Counted from the first letter of the stretch, positions 27,667-36,880 are shown. The stretch is 42,921 nucleotides of DNA from Candidatus Omnitrophota bacterium (GCA_016192545.1 JACPTX010000055.1:1-42921); one strand, 5' to 3'. A program made the numbers and translations. The notes: a model not told the origin generated them from the sequence alone.

Positions 27667-29241
27667 TCACCGCTCCAGGTTCAGCGTATTCCACATCGAC
27701 ACGCTCTTCTGGCCGTCTCGATCCTTCGCCTGGCCGTCCCAGACGGCGAAGGCCACGCTGACCTTCTGACCCGGACGCAACACCAGATCGCTGTCTTTAG
27801 CCGGTGCAAGCGGCCGCTGCAACACGACGCGCCACCGGCCCTCGCGCCACTCGCCGGTCGCCTGGACGCGCTGCATGGGCAAGGGCTTCGAGGTCAACGT
27901 GCCCAGCCCTTTCGCGACCGCTTCCTCCGCAGAGGAGGTGCGCGTGGGCGTCGAAAGTGGATTCTCCGCGCCCCAGCCGGCCATGTACAGCGGATCCTGC
28001 GAGGTCGTCTTCGCCTCACGCACCTCAAACGCCTCGCCGTGTCGGTAGTCGCGCTGGCCCGGGTACCAATCCACGGCGGCGTCCGGGTAGGCGGCCTCGA
28101 TATCCTGCCAGCCGGGCAGGTCTTGTTGCCAGGCGGCCTTCCAATGCCAGATCGCCACCGCCCCATGGTCGCCGCCCATCCCAAAGAACGGCGGATCAGG
28201 CTCGGTGGACAGCTGCACCGCGACCCCGTCGGAAAAGGCCTGCTGGCCCACCAGCGAGTCATCACGCGTGGGATCATCCCAAGAGCAGTGGAAGGCGAGC
28301 GCCTTGCCGTTGTGCAGCGCCTTGACTTCAAGACCCTCGAGGCGCTGATCGCGCCACCACAGCGGCGTCACCGCGACATAGACCGGCTGCGCGGTGTTCC
28401 AGACATCCGCCGAAGGATTGCTCGGAATATCGCCCCGCACCCGGCGCGCCTGGACGGTCTGGTGGCGCAGGCGCACGCGCCCCTCCACCCCTGGCGGCAC
28501 GAGCGACTGCACATAATGGATGAGGTCCCAGAGCTGCTCATCAGCGTAGACCCCGGCATAGCTTGGCATAGGACTGCCCGGCAGGCCCGCTACGACCCGA
28601 TAGTACAGATCCTGGCTCTCGGATGAGCCCTTGAAGATGCCGGCGGTCAGGTCGCGCGGCTTGATCGGAAAGCCGGCGTTGTCCGTCATGGCCTGCTGGC
28701 CGTCGCCGCGGCCCTGCGGCCCGTGGCACGAGGCGCAGGCCTGCGCAAAGAGTTGCCGTCCTCGCTCAAGGCCTTCTGAGGTCTTCGGCATCTCTGGAGG
28801 GACGTGGATGATGGAAGCCGGATCGATCGGCTCGCTCACACCCGTGAGGTGGCGGACGTAGTACACCAGGGCCCAGCGCTGTTCCGGGCTCAGACGCTCC
28901 CACGGTGGCATCGCGGAGCCGGGCATGCCGCGCGTGATCGTGAGGAAGAGATCCTCGTCCGTCGCCTCCATGCTGTTTGTCGAGACGAGCCGGAATTCGT
29001 TCTGTGTAAAATCCCGCGGCTTGGGATACAGGAGATAGGCCGCCGGCCCGTCACCAGCGCCTGTGGGGCCGTGGCAGACCGCGCACTGCTTGTTGTAGAG
29101 CTGGCGGCCCATGTCAACGAGCTGGGGGGTCGGAGACGGCCTGGCCGTCGAGCGCGTGGCGGGCGGCTCCTTCGCACACCCGGAGCCCACCGCCACCATC
29201 ACGCTCAGGATGCTGATGCGCATGCTCAACGCCGTCGTCAT
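27667..29241 (-). CDS. Diheme cytochrome c fused to ethylbenzene-dehydrogenase-type heme-b domain (NxrC-like gamma subunit)
   Basis: CAVCH and CASCH; C-terminal EB_dh-like region (VAVQLSTEPDPPFFGMGGDHGAVAIWHWKAAW, GEWREGRWRVVLQRPL). Confidence 0.82.
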   Translation of the reverse strand: MTTALSMRISILSVMVAVGSGCAKEPPATRSTARPSPTPQLVDMGRQLYNKQCAVCHGPTGAGDGPAAYLLYPKPRDFTQNEFRLVSTNSMEATDEDLFLTITRGMPGSAMPPWERLSPEQRWALVYYVRHLTGVSEPIDPASIIHVPPEMPKTSEGLERGRQLFAQACASCHGPQGRGDGQQAMTDNAGFPIKPRDLTAGIFKGSSESQDLYYRVVAGLPGSPMPSYAGVYADEQLWDLIHYVQSLVPPGVEGRVRLRHQTVQARRVRGDIPSNPSADVWNTAQPVYVAVTPLWWRDQRLEGLEVKALHNGKALAFHCSWDDPTRDDSLVGQQAFSDGVAVQLSTEPDPPFFGMGGDHGAVAIWHWKAAWQQDLPGWQDIEAAYPDAAVDWYPGQRDYRHGEAFEVREAKTTSQDPLYMAGWGAENPLSTPTRTSSAEEAVAKGLGTLTSKPLPMQRVQATGEWREGRWRVVLQRPLAPAKDSDLVLRPGQKVSVAFAVWDGQAKDRDGQKSVSMWNTLNLER

Positions 29242-29272
29242 CGGCCGATTGACCAGGGCTGCCGCGTTCGAC

Positions 29273-29482
29273 TCAGACCTTCTTACTATCGTTGACGTCT
29301 CGCTCGATCTCCTTGACGCCTTTCTTGAACTCCTGAATCGACTTCCCCAGCGACCGGGCGATCTCCGGCAGCCGCGCCGCTCCGAACAACAGCAGCACAA
29401 TCAGCAGGATGACCAACAACTCCGGGAACCCGATGTTCTGCAAGAACGCCAGCATCGGAAGGACGTCCACCATCCGCCTCAC
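29273..29482 (-). CDS. tatA: Twin-arginine translocase TatA/E
   Basis: IGFPELLVILLIVLLLFGAARLPEIARSLGKSIQEFKKGVKE. Confidence 0.92.
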   Translation of the reverse strand: MRRMVDVLPMLAFLQNIGFPELLVILLIVLLLFGAARLPEIARSLGKSIQEFKKGVKEIERDVNDSKKV

Positions 29483-29703
29483 CCCCTCTCGGCCTGTGCC
29501 TTGCCGTATCTCGCGATGAAGTGATCAATCGCTTTCAAGACCACGCGGCTCTTGGGAAACGACTCGCCGCGCTCCCACCGGTTGAGCGTGGAATAGGTCA
29601 CCCCGAGATGATACGCGCAGACCTCTTCAGACCATCCCAGCCGCCTGCGGACGACTGTGAGCTGCTGGATCTTCTCCCGGACCTCGGCCTCCGCTCCGTC
29701 CAT
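29479..29703 (-). CDS. XRE-type HTH regulator
   Basis: VRRRLGWSEEVCAYHLGVTYSTLNRWERGESFPKSRVVLKAI. Confidence 0.8.
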   Translation of the reverse strand: MDGAEAEVREKIQQLTVVRRRLGWSEEVCAYHLGVTYSTLNRWERGESFPKSRVVLKAIDHFIARYGKAQAERG

Positions 29704-29742
29704 CTCCTACGCCAAAGCCTACAGCAGATGCTGTAGGTGCGT

Positions 29743-29760
29743 CCATGACGGAGGTCATGG
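29743..29760. promoter_or_regulatory. FNR-like palindrome CCATGAC-GGAG-GTCATGG (site C)
   Basis: 7-bp perfect arms; -10-like TAGGCT (29721-29716) 30.5 bp from centre; upstream of the XRE-tatA-nxr operon. Confidence 0.6.
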
Positions 29761-29764
29761 AGAG

Positions 29765-30922
29765 TCAAAAACGCAGCTCGGCCTCCAGGTAGGCAAAATT
29801 GGCGCTGGCCCCCGCATAGATGGCTTCGATCACGCTGCCGCCGAAGACGTGGCCGTAGTAGCCGTACAGCGTCAGGAAGGGGGTTGGCGTGTACGTCACG
29901 GCAAGATCGACGAGATGCCCGAGGCCGCGCTTGCCCTGACTATGCCTTCCCACGAAGCCGAAGAGCTGTCCGCGTTCCTGAGTCGCCCCGGCGCCGCTGT
30001 ACCAGCGGTCGTTGCGTTCGGCCAGGCTGAGCCAGTGCCAATCCGCGCGGACCGTGACGTCCTTGTGGGGCTTGAGGAAACCCTGGACGAACAGGTCTGA
30101 GCTGTTCATGAGGTTGTAGAACGGGAGTTGCGCGTACTTCCTGGCGGTCGGGAGTATCTGGAAGAAGGTCCCGTGTCTCCTATCGCCTGGCTCGCTGTCG
30201 CCTGAGCCGTAGAGCCAGCCCGCCCGCACGTGTGGCTTCCATGCCGCTTGAGTCCACTGATAGCCGCCCTCCACAGCCAGGGCGATGGCGCTGTGGTCGA
30301 GCTCGTACCAGTCCCCTTCCTGAAGCGCCACCCATCCGAGCAGATCGAGCTCACCCACCGCGATGGGGTACGCGCCGGTCGCTTCCACGCCGTAGGTATT
30401 GATCGCGAGGTGGACCTTTGGGGCCGCCGCGGCTACGTTGTCCACCCGCTGCGAGACGTTACGCTCGTCGTCGTAGCGAAGATAGAAGAGTCGAGGCGCC
30501 GTGTGAGGCAGCCGGGCAGAGGGTTTTAAGGTCAGCGACGCCGCCAGCAAGCCGATGGGGTCGATGGTCTCGCCGGCTTTTTCCTCGAAGCCGCCCTGGG
30601 TGGGACGGCTGACCATCGTCGTCCAGTTGAAGCGTGGCTGATCGACACTTACCTGCACCCCGTCGAAGCTGCGCTGGAAGGCCGACCAACCAAACGGCCC
30701 AAGCAGCCGTTCAGAACCCCGGACACGCTTCACCCAATCCAGCTTCGGCTCCCCAGTCAGCGTCTCCAGGCCGTCTTGATAGGCGAAACGCCCCAGTTTC
30801 AGATGGATGCCAGGAAGCCCTGGGGCAAGAAGATCCCGGAGCTCCAGGTTGAGGTGCTTGATGAAAAAGGCCGTCGCTGAGCGGTCGCCGGTGTGCTGGA
30901 AATAGGTCGCGCCGGTTCCCAA
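29765..30922 (-). pseudogene. Alginate-export-type outer-membrane porin, apparently 5'-truncated
   Basis: LGTGATYFQHTGDRSATAFFIKHLNLELRD..LKLGRFAYQDGLETL..ERLLGPFGWSAFQRSFDGVQV; C-terminal F; no signal peptide, TTG start, no in-frame ATG between it and the fnr stop. Confidence 0.6.
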
Positions 30923-30976
30923 TGCCCCTCGCGGTGCAGGAGCGACGGCTATGTCAACTAACTTATGTCCGTGTGC

Positions 30977-31678
30977 TTAGTGATCGCTCGCCGTCTCGTT
31001 TCGGCCCGCGATCCCATATCCACCACTGACCGATCTGAGCAACGCTCGAAGCTGCTGAGGATTGAGGATGGTCATTTTGCCGCGGGAGGTGGCCACCCAC
31101 CGCTTCCGTTTGAAGCTGGAGATGGTCCGAATCGAGGTCTCCCACCGGGTGCCGGCCATATGGGACAGCTCCTGATGGGTGACCGGCACCGTCTTGCCGA
31201 AGGTGGCCCTCAAACGAAGCAGGACGTAGGCTAGGCGTCGCTCGACGGGAGCTTGTGCCAGGCTGATGGCATCCGCCATGTGGCGCATGCGGGTGTGATA
31301 GAGGGCCAGGACCTTTTCGGCAAAGCCGGGTTGATCTCGAAGGAGCCGAGCGAAGTGCGTATGAGGAACACGGATGGCTGCGGTGTCAGTCGCCGCAATG
31401 GCGGAGGCGTAGTAACGGCTCTGGCCGACGGCGGCGGAGAAGCCGCAGATGACGTCTTCCGGCGTGACCGTGAAGATTGTCACCGGGGTTCCCTGCGGGG
31501 CGCGCTTCACGAGGTAGACCCACCCCCGCTCAATCAGCCACACGGAATCGGCCGGCTGGCCCTCGTCAAAGATGGTCTGGCCCTTCTGAAACCGGCGCAG
31601 CTCACAGGCCTGCCCGAGCTGCTTCCGTTCCGATGCCGGCAGCGCTCGGAATAATGGGATCTTCGCCAGATTCAGCAT
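30977..31678 (-). CDS. Crp/Fnr family transcriptional regulator
   Basis: IPLFRALPASERKQLGQACELRRFQKGQTIFDEGQPADSVWLIERGWV; HTH VTHQELSHMAGTRWETSIRTISSFKRKRWV; lacks the FNR N-terminal Cys cluster. Confidence 0.9.
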   Translation of the reverse strand: MLNLAKIPLFRALPASERKQLGQACELRRFQKGQTIFDEGQPADSVWLIERGWVYLVKRAPQGTPVTIFTVTPEDVICGFSAAVGQSRYYASAIAATDTAAIRVPHTHFARLLRDQPGFAEKVLALYHTRMRHMADAISLAQAPVERRLAYVLLRLRATFGKTVPVTHQELSHMAGTRWETSIRTISSFKRKRWVATSRGKMTILNPQQLRALLRSVSGGYGIAGRNETASDH

Positions 31679-31715
31679 GCGTCACGTCTACCTTATGCAA
31701 TCGCGCATACACCTA

Positions 31716-31733
31716 CCATGACAGAGATCATGG
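31716..31733. promoter_or_regulatory. FNR-like palindrome CCATGAC-AGAG-ATCATGG (site D)
   Basis: Upstream of the crp/fnr gene; -10-like TAAGGT (31695-31690) 29.5 bp from centre. Confidence 0.6.
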
Positions 31734-31750
31734 ACAATGCGGTTGTTGGC

Positions 31751-32371
31751 TTATCCCCGGAGCGCGACGGCGAGGTAATAGCCTCCGACCAGGACGGCGC
31801 TCAGCGTCCCGATACGCTGGAAGCGAGGCACCCGCGTCAGGGGACTGACCCCCAACAGCGGCAAGGTATACAAGCTGGTTCCCGCAAAGAACCCGAGGAA
31901 GAAGACCGCGCCGCTTGTCAGGCCGCCCACCTGCAACAACCGCGCCACCGCCACGAGAAACGGCGGGCAGATGTTGATCCCGATCAGGAATCCCAGCGCC
32001 ACCGGCATGCGCACCATCGGCAGCCGGCGCAACGCCCAGGCACAGAGCGTCCAGTGCGGCAGGCTTTTCACCAACGCGTACAGGAGCATGAGCGCAGCCG
32101 TCGCCCCAAGCGCCAGCGACGCGGCCTGCTGCGTGAGGTGCGGCTTGAGCCACCCGCCGATCCACCCCACCCCCGCCCCGAAGAGCAGATAGGCCAGAAA
32201 CCGTCCGAGGAGGAACTCCCCGATGACCCGCGCATTGGCGCTCCACGTGGGCCTGCCCTCAGCGAACAGGTACGGAATCATAAAGGGCATGCAGGCGCCC
32301 AGGCAGTAGGGCCCGGTCGAGAGACCCAAGAGCCAACCTTCAGCAATCAGGCGAACCATGAGAAGACCCAC
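31751..32371 (-). CDS. DsbD/TauE-like transmembrane protein
   Basis: GLSTGPYCLGACMPFMIPYL, GINICPPFLVAVARLL; six predicted TM segments. Confidence 0.7.
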   Translation of the reverse strand: MGLLMVRLIAEGWLLGLSTGPYCLGACMPFMIPYLFAEGRPTWSANARVIGEFLLGRFLAYLLFGAGVGWIGGWLKPHLTQQAASLALGATAALMLLYALVKSLPHWTLCAWALRRLPMVRMPVALGFLIGINICPPFLVAVARLLQVGGLTSGAVFFLGFFAGTSLYTLPLLGVSPLTRVPRFQRIGTLSAVLVGGYYLAVALRG

Positions 32372-33486
32372 CGCCAGAGTTTGAGCAGCACTTCAGGCAC
32401 AAACAACAGCGACACGGCCCCGGCGACCAACCACGCGGACAGCAGGAACGCGATCCGCGCAACCCCCGGCGCAAGCGCGAACGGCTTGCGCCATCCCACC
32501 GCATAGTCAATCGCCCCTGTGGGGCAGGCATCCATGCACTCCCCGCAGCGGTTGCAATACGGCGACACCTGATGCTGCTTCAACCCCTCCTGGTCAATGC
32601 AAAAGGTCGGGCAGGCCTTGACGCAGAGCTGGCACTGGACGCACGCCTCCGGCTTGATGTGAACCCGGTACGGATTGACCTGACCGAAGAACGCCTGCCA
32701 GGCTCCGAAGGGGCAGATGAGCCCGCAGAAGGCGCGCTTCTTCGTCAGCCACGGCAGGACGATCAGGAAGACGACGCCGACCGTGGCAAACATCCCCAGT
32801 TGGATGATCCGCGTCGTGTTGTTCGGATCGAGAAAACCCGTGCCCAATTTGAGCGGGCAGGCCCAGAGGCAGAAAATTGGTTTGAGGGCGACGAGCGACA
32901 ATAACAGCATCGCCACGAGAATCCCGGCGGGAAGATCGCGCAACGCCTTGGGCACTCGCTCCCACTTGATGAGTGGTTTGCGCCGCAGCCGAGCGAACCC
33001 GGTGTCCAGCCCGCCGTAAAAGCAGGCCCAGGAACACCAGGCCTGGCCCAGTACCAGGGTGATGCCAAGCCACAGCGCGCCCCAGGTGAGCGGCGACCAC
33101 GCCTGCCAGGCGCCGCTCATGAGCGCGAGGTATTGCTGATAGACGTGATTGAGAAACGAGGAGGCGATCGCGATATGGCAATACGGCACCTCTTGGATGT
33201 CTTGGGTGACGAACGCGCGCCCCGTGAGTCCGATCAGGTTGGCTTTAAACTGGACGATGAAGGCCCAGGCAAGGATAATGAAGAAGACCGAGCGCCACCG
33301 GCTGATCCGCCCCGTCACGAACACGCGAGAGGCCATGACCGCCACCACAGCCGCCCAGACCCACCTGGCGAGAAGCCATGCCCCATCGGCATTGAACGTG
33401 GACAGCCACGCGAGGGCCAGAAACAGTCCGCATGCCAGCGCGGCGCTGGTTCGCCCGGAGAGGGCGGCCTGATGTTTCTGCATCAT
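32347..33486 (-). CDS. NapH/NosR-like membrane 4Fe-4S protein
   Basis: WCSWACFYGG, FCLWACP, CGLICPFGAWQ, CVQCQLCVKACP, CNRCGECMDACPTGAIDY. Confidence 0.82.
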   Translation of the reverse strand: MMQKHQAALSGRTSAALACGLFLALAWLSTFNADGAWLLARWVWAAVVAVMASRVFVTGRISRWRSVFFIILAWAFIVQFKANLIGLTGRAFVTQDIQEVPYCHIAIASSFLNHVYQQYLALMSGAWQAWSPLTWGALWLGITLVLGQAWCSWACFYGGLDTGFARLRRKPLIKWERVPKALRDLPAGILVAMLLLSLVALKPIFCLWACPLKLGTGFLDPNNTTRIIQLGMFATVGVVFLIVLPWLTKKRAFCGLICPFGAWQAFFGQVNPYRVHIKPEACVQCQLCVKACPTFCIDQEGLKQHQVSPYCNRCGECMDACPTGAIDYAVGWRKPFALAPGVARIAFLLSAWLVAGAVSLLFVPEVLLKLWRWVFSWFA

Positions 33487-35715
33487 GTGTCACGGCCTCG
33501 AGCCGCTGCGGCGCTGGCCTTCTTCGTCTATGGCGCCTGCGCGCTCATCGCGCAACTCCTCTGCCTCCAAGAACTCCTCCTCATCTTCGCAGGCTATGAG
33601 CTGTTCCTGGGCTTCTCCCTTGCCGCCTGGATGGCGTGGGTTGGGCTGGGCAGCTGGCTCGCGCGCCGGCAGCCGTCCGTCCCACTCGGCGCGCTCGCGG
33701 GGTGGGCGATCCCCCTGCTCATCGCCAACCTCATGGCCATCCGCCTGACGAAATGCGTCTTTGGGTTCGGCATGCTCATTGGGCTGTTGCCGATGCTGAT
33801 GCTCACCGTCGTCTGCCTTGCCCCGATCGGGCTGGCCGTCGGCGCCCTCTTTACCTGGGGCTGCGAGCGAAGCAGCGCCCGAGGCGGATGCGGCGTCGGC
33901 GAAGCCTACCTGTGGGACACGCTCGGCGCCGCCGTCGGCGGCATCCTCTACTCCGCGCTGCTCGCCGGCCGCGTCGAGCCCCACTGGACGGTGGTCGCCC
34001 TGGCCGCGCCGGCGGCGATGGTCACCGTGGGCCTGCTTCCGCCGCACAAGCGGCCGCTTGGCCTGGCTGTCCTGGTCCTGGCGGGTGCGTTCGCGGCCTC
34101 CGCCCTGCCTGGGTGGACGCGCCGGCTTCAATGGCGGGGCTACACGCTGCTCGCCGAGCGCACCTCGCGGTATAGCCATCTCGCCCTTGCCCAAACGGGC
34201 AGCCTGACCAGCCTCTTTGAGAACGGCCTCATCAGCGCGCACGTTCCTGACCCTGCCGCGTATGAGGAGCTGGTCCACTGGCCCCTGCTGGCCCATCCCG
34301 CCCCGCGCCGCATCCTGATCATCGGGGGCGGGGCGAGCGGCTCCCTGACGGAAATCCTGAAGCATCCTGTCGCGCAGGTTGACGACGTGGAGCTCGATCC
34401 GGCGGTCATGGAGTTGCTGAAGCCGGCGCTCGGCGCGCGCGATCGCGCGTCGCTGGATGATCCCCGCGTCCGCTTCATCCACCAAGACGGCCGCCGGTGG
34501 CTTGCACAGACTTCCGAGCGGTATGACGTCATCCTGCTGCAGCTTCCCGAGCCGCTCAACGCGCAGATCAACCGGCTCTACACCCTCGAGTCCTTCCAGC
34601 TCATTCGCCGGCGTCTGGCGCCCTCCGGCCTGTTGGCCTTCACGATCCCCTCCTCGGAGAACTACCTCTCGCCCGAAACGCTCTACTTCAATGCGAGTCT
34701 CTACCAGACGCTCAAGGCCGCGTTTACGTCCGTCGAGCCCATTCGACCTGGCTCAGGGCTCGACCCTGAGGGAACTCGAAGGGTCGAGCTGGTCGCCGGC
34801 GATCCGCTCCTGTTGCTGGCGAGCCCTGACGACGTGCGCCTGGAGCTGCCGCTGCTGCTCCGGCGCTATCAGGAGCGCCGCCTCCGCACGAGCGAAGTCG
34901 TGCCCAGTTACTTCCCGATCAAGCTTGACGAGCAGCGGCGCGCCCTGCTGCTGTCGCAATTGACCGCCACCCGCCTGACGGGCATCAACCGGGACTTCGT
35001 CCCGGTCTGCTACGCGTATGCCTGGCGTGTGTGGCTGGCGAAGTTCGTGTCCCCCGCGTACTTCCTTGGCCTGCTTGGCCTGATCGGCCTCGTCGGATGT
35101 CTCCTTCGACTGCCCTGGCAACGACGCGCGGCGCTGACACGCGCCCCAGGCCCCATGGCGCTGTTCTTCCTCGGGTGCGCCGGCATCGTCTATGAAACGG
35201 TGCTGCTCCTGGCCTTTCAGGCCATCAACGGCTACGTGTACTGGCAGCTCGGGTTCCTCTTTGCCGCCTTCATGCTCGGGCTCGCGCTCGGCAGTTGGCG
35301 TTCGGTACGTCGGTTGTCGGCGCTCACCGCCCACCACGCCCACCAACGGCTTCGCGCGCTGTTGCTCATCACCGGGCTGGAGGGCCTGGCGCTGGTCTGG
35401 CTCCTTCCCGCCCTGCAGCACCTGCCGAGCCGACTCCCCGCGCTCGTGCCTGTCGGCGCCCTGCTCCTCATCACCGGCCTCTGGCTTGGCCTCGCCTTCC
35501 CGCTCGCCACCCGCCTCAGCAGTCCTCAGCGCCCGTCGGACGTGGCCGGCATGCTCTACGCCGCTGACCTGTGGGGCGCGGGCCTTGGCGCGTTCTTCAC
35601 CGGAGCCTTCCTGGTTCCGCTCCTGGGTCTGTTGGCCACCGTCGGGGCCGCGGGGCTTGTGCTGCTCGCCGCGGCCTGGAGGCTGCCACCGCACCGGCCG
35701 GCCGTCACGAACTAA
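33472..35715 (+). CDS. Multi-TM protein with central spermidine-synthase-like domain
   Basis: FFVYGACALIAQLLCLQELLL; RILIIGGGASGSLTEILKHPVAQVDDVELDPAVMELL; YDVILLQLPEPLNAQINRLYTLESFQLIRRRL; C-terminal TM bundle. Confidence 0.85.
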   Translation: MFLHHVSRPRAAAALAFFVYGACALIAQLLCLQELLLIFAGYELFLGFSLAAWMAWVGLGSWLARRQPSVPLGALAGWAIPLLIANLMAIRLTKCVFGFGMLIGLLPMLMLTVVCLAPIGLAVGALFTWGCERSSARGGCGVGEAYLWDTLGAAVGGILYSALLAGRVEPHWTVVALAAPAAMVTVGLLPPHKRPLGLAVLVLAGAFAASALPGWTRRLQWRGYTLLAERTSRYSHLALAQTGSLTSLFENGLISAHVPDPAAYEELVHWPLLAHPAPRRILIIGGGASGSLTEILKHPVAQVDDVELDPAVMELLKPALGARDRASLDDPRVRFIHQDGRRWLAQTSERYDVILLQLPEPLNAQINRLYTLESFQLIRRRLAPSGLLAFTIPSSENYLSPETLYFNASLYQTLKAAFTSVEPIRPGSGLDPEGTRRVELVAGDPLLLLASPDDVRLELPLLLRRYQERRLRTSEVVPSYFPIKLDEQRRALLLSQLTATRLTGINRDFVPVCYAYAWRVWLAKFVSPAYFLGLLGLIGLVGCLLRLPWQRRAALTRAPGPMALFFLGCAGIVYETVLLLAFQAINGYVYWQLGFLFAAFMLGLALGSWRSVRRLSALTAHHAHQRLRALLLITGLEGLALVWLLPALQHLPSRLPALVPVGALLLITGLWLGLAFPLATRLSSPQRPSDVAGMLYAADLWGAGLGAFFTGAFLVPLLGLLATVGAAGLVLLAAAWRLPPHRPAVTN

Positions 35716-36869
35716 ACCCAGATCCCGGGAATCCTCGTGCCATCATAGGGACAGCGTCCTCCCGGAGCGAGATCGTAGCCCAGCACCGCGTAGCCATGCC
35801 GCCTGATCAGGGCGCGGCCGCAGGTCGGACAGTAGGTGTGCTCCGCGGGATGGCCATGGACGTTGCCGATGTAGACGTACCGAAGCCCCTCATGGCGCGC
35901 GATCGCGTGCGCCTGCTCAAGCGTCTCGACCGGCGTGGGCGGGAGGTTCTGGAGCCGATACTGCGGGGTGAAGCGCGAGAAGAACAGCGGCGTGTCCTTC
36001 CCCAGCTCCTGCACAACCCAGCGGCACATCCGCCGGATCTCATCTGGATGATCATTGAGCGTCGGCACCACGAGGTTGACGACCTCCATCAACACGTTGT
36101 GCCGCGCCAGTTCCTGCAGCGTTCGCAGGACAAACCGCAGCTCGCCTTTCACGACGCGTCGGTAAAACCGCTCGTTGAAGCCCTTGAGATCGATCTTGAT
36201 GATGTCAAACAATGGGACCAGCTCCGCAAGCGGCTCGGGGTTGATATAGCCACCAGAGACCAAGACGTTGCGAAGACCCGCGCGTTTGGCGAGCACAGCG
36301 GTGTCATAGACATACTCGTAGAAGACCACCGGCTCGGCGTACGTGTAGGCGATCGAGCGGCAGCCGGTCGCTAAGGCGTGATGCACGACATCGGCGGGTT
36401 GCAAGGGTTCGCCGCGGGCATGCTCCGGCTGCGCCTGGGAGATCTCCCAGTTCTGGCAGAAGGCGCATCTGAGGTTGCAGCCGACGGTGGAAAGGGAGTA
36501 CGAACGCGAACCGGGATAGAGGTGATAGACAGGCTTCTTCTCGATCGGATCGATGTGGACCGAGACCGGCTGCGCGTAGACGAGGGTATAGAGCTTCCCG
36601 CCGACGTTCTGGCGGACGTTGCAGATGCCGCGGTGGCCTTCGGGCAGGAAGCACTCGAAGGGGCAGAGCGTGCACTGCACCCCGGCGCAGGCGGTCTTCC
36701 ACCAGCGCGCCTCGCGCAGCAACGGAAGAGCCCGTTGGGCGGTCCCGCGCAGGGTCGTGGGCGGGGGGAATTTCGAGATGAGCCACGAAGCCGCCCCCGG
36801 AACCGCCAACACGCCCGCGAGCCGCAGCGCCTGCCCCAGAAACGCCCGCCGACTCACCGGCTTGTTCAT
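35712..36869 (-). CDS. amrS: AmmeMemoRadiSam-system radical SAM enzyme (AmrS-like) with Tat-like N-terminus
   Basis: VQCTLCPFECFLPEGHRGICNVR; STVGCNLRCAFCQNWEISQ; AYTYAEPVVFYEYVYDTA; N-term SRRAFLGQALRLAGVLAVPGAASW. Confidence 0.85.
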   Translation of the reverse strand: MNKPVSRRAFLGQALRLAGVLAVPGAASWLISKFPPPTTLRGTAQRALPLLREARWWKTACAGVQCTLCPFECFLPEGHRGICNVRQNVGGKLYTLVYAQPVSVHIDPIEKKPVYHLYPGSRSYSLSTVGCNLRCAFCQNWEISQAQPEHARGEPLQPADVVHHALATGCRSIAYTYAEPVVFYEYVYDTAVLAKRAGLRNVLVSGGYINPEPLAELVPLFDIIKIDLKGFNERFYRRVVKGELRFVLRTLQELARHNVLMEVVNLVVPTLNDHPDEIRRMCRWVVQELGKDTPLFFSRFTPQYRLQNLPPTPVETLEQAHAIARHEGLRYVYIGNVHGHPAEHTYCPTCGRALIRRHGYAVLGYDLAPGGRCPYDGTRIPGIWV

Positions 36870-36880
36870 CCGGAAGGGGG

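Noticed and set aside
25025-27769. 914-aa plus-strand ORF opposite nxrA
   Set aside because: Shadow ORF caused by high GC codon bias; translation is Arg/Gly/Val/Asp-rich with no recognisable motif, and the minus strand is a clear molybdoenzyme
31838-31858. GGGGACTGACCCCC resembling the GGGGTCAGACCCC repeat
   Set aside because: Not a true palindrome and encodes a normal segment (GVSPLTRV) of the membrane protein
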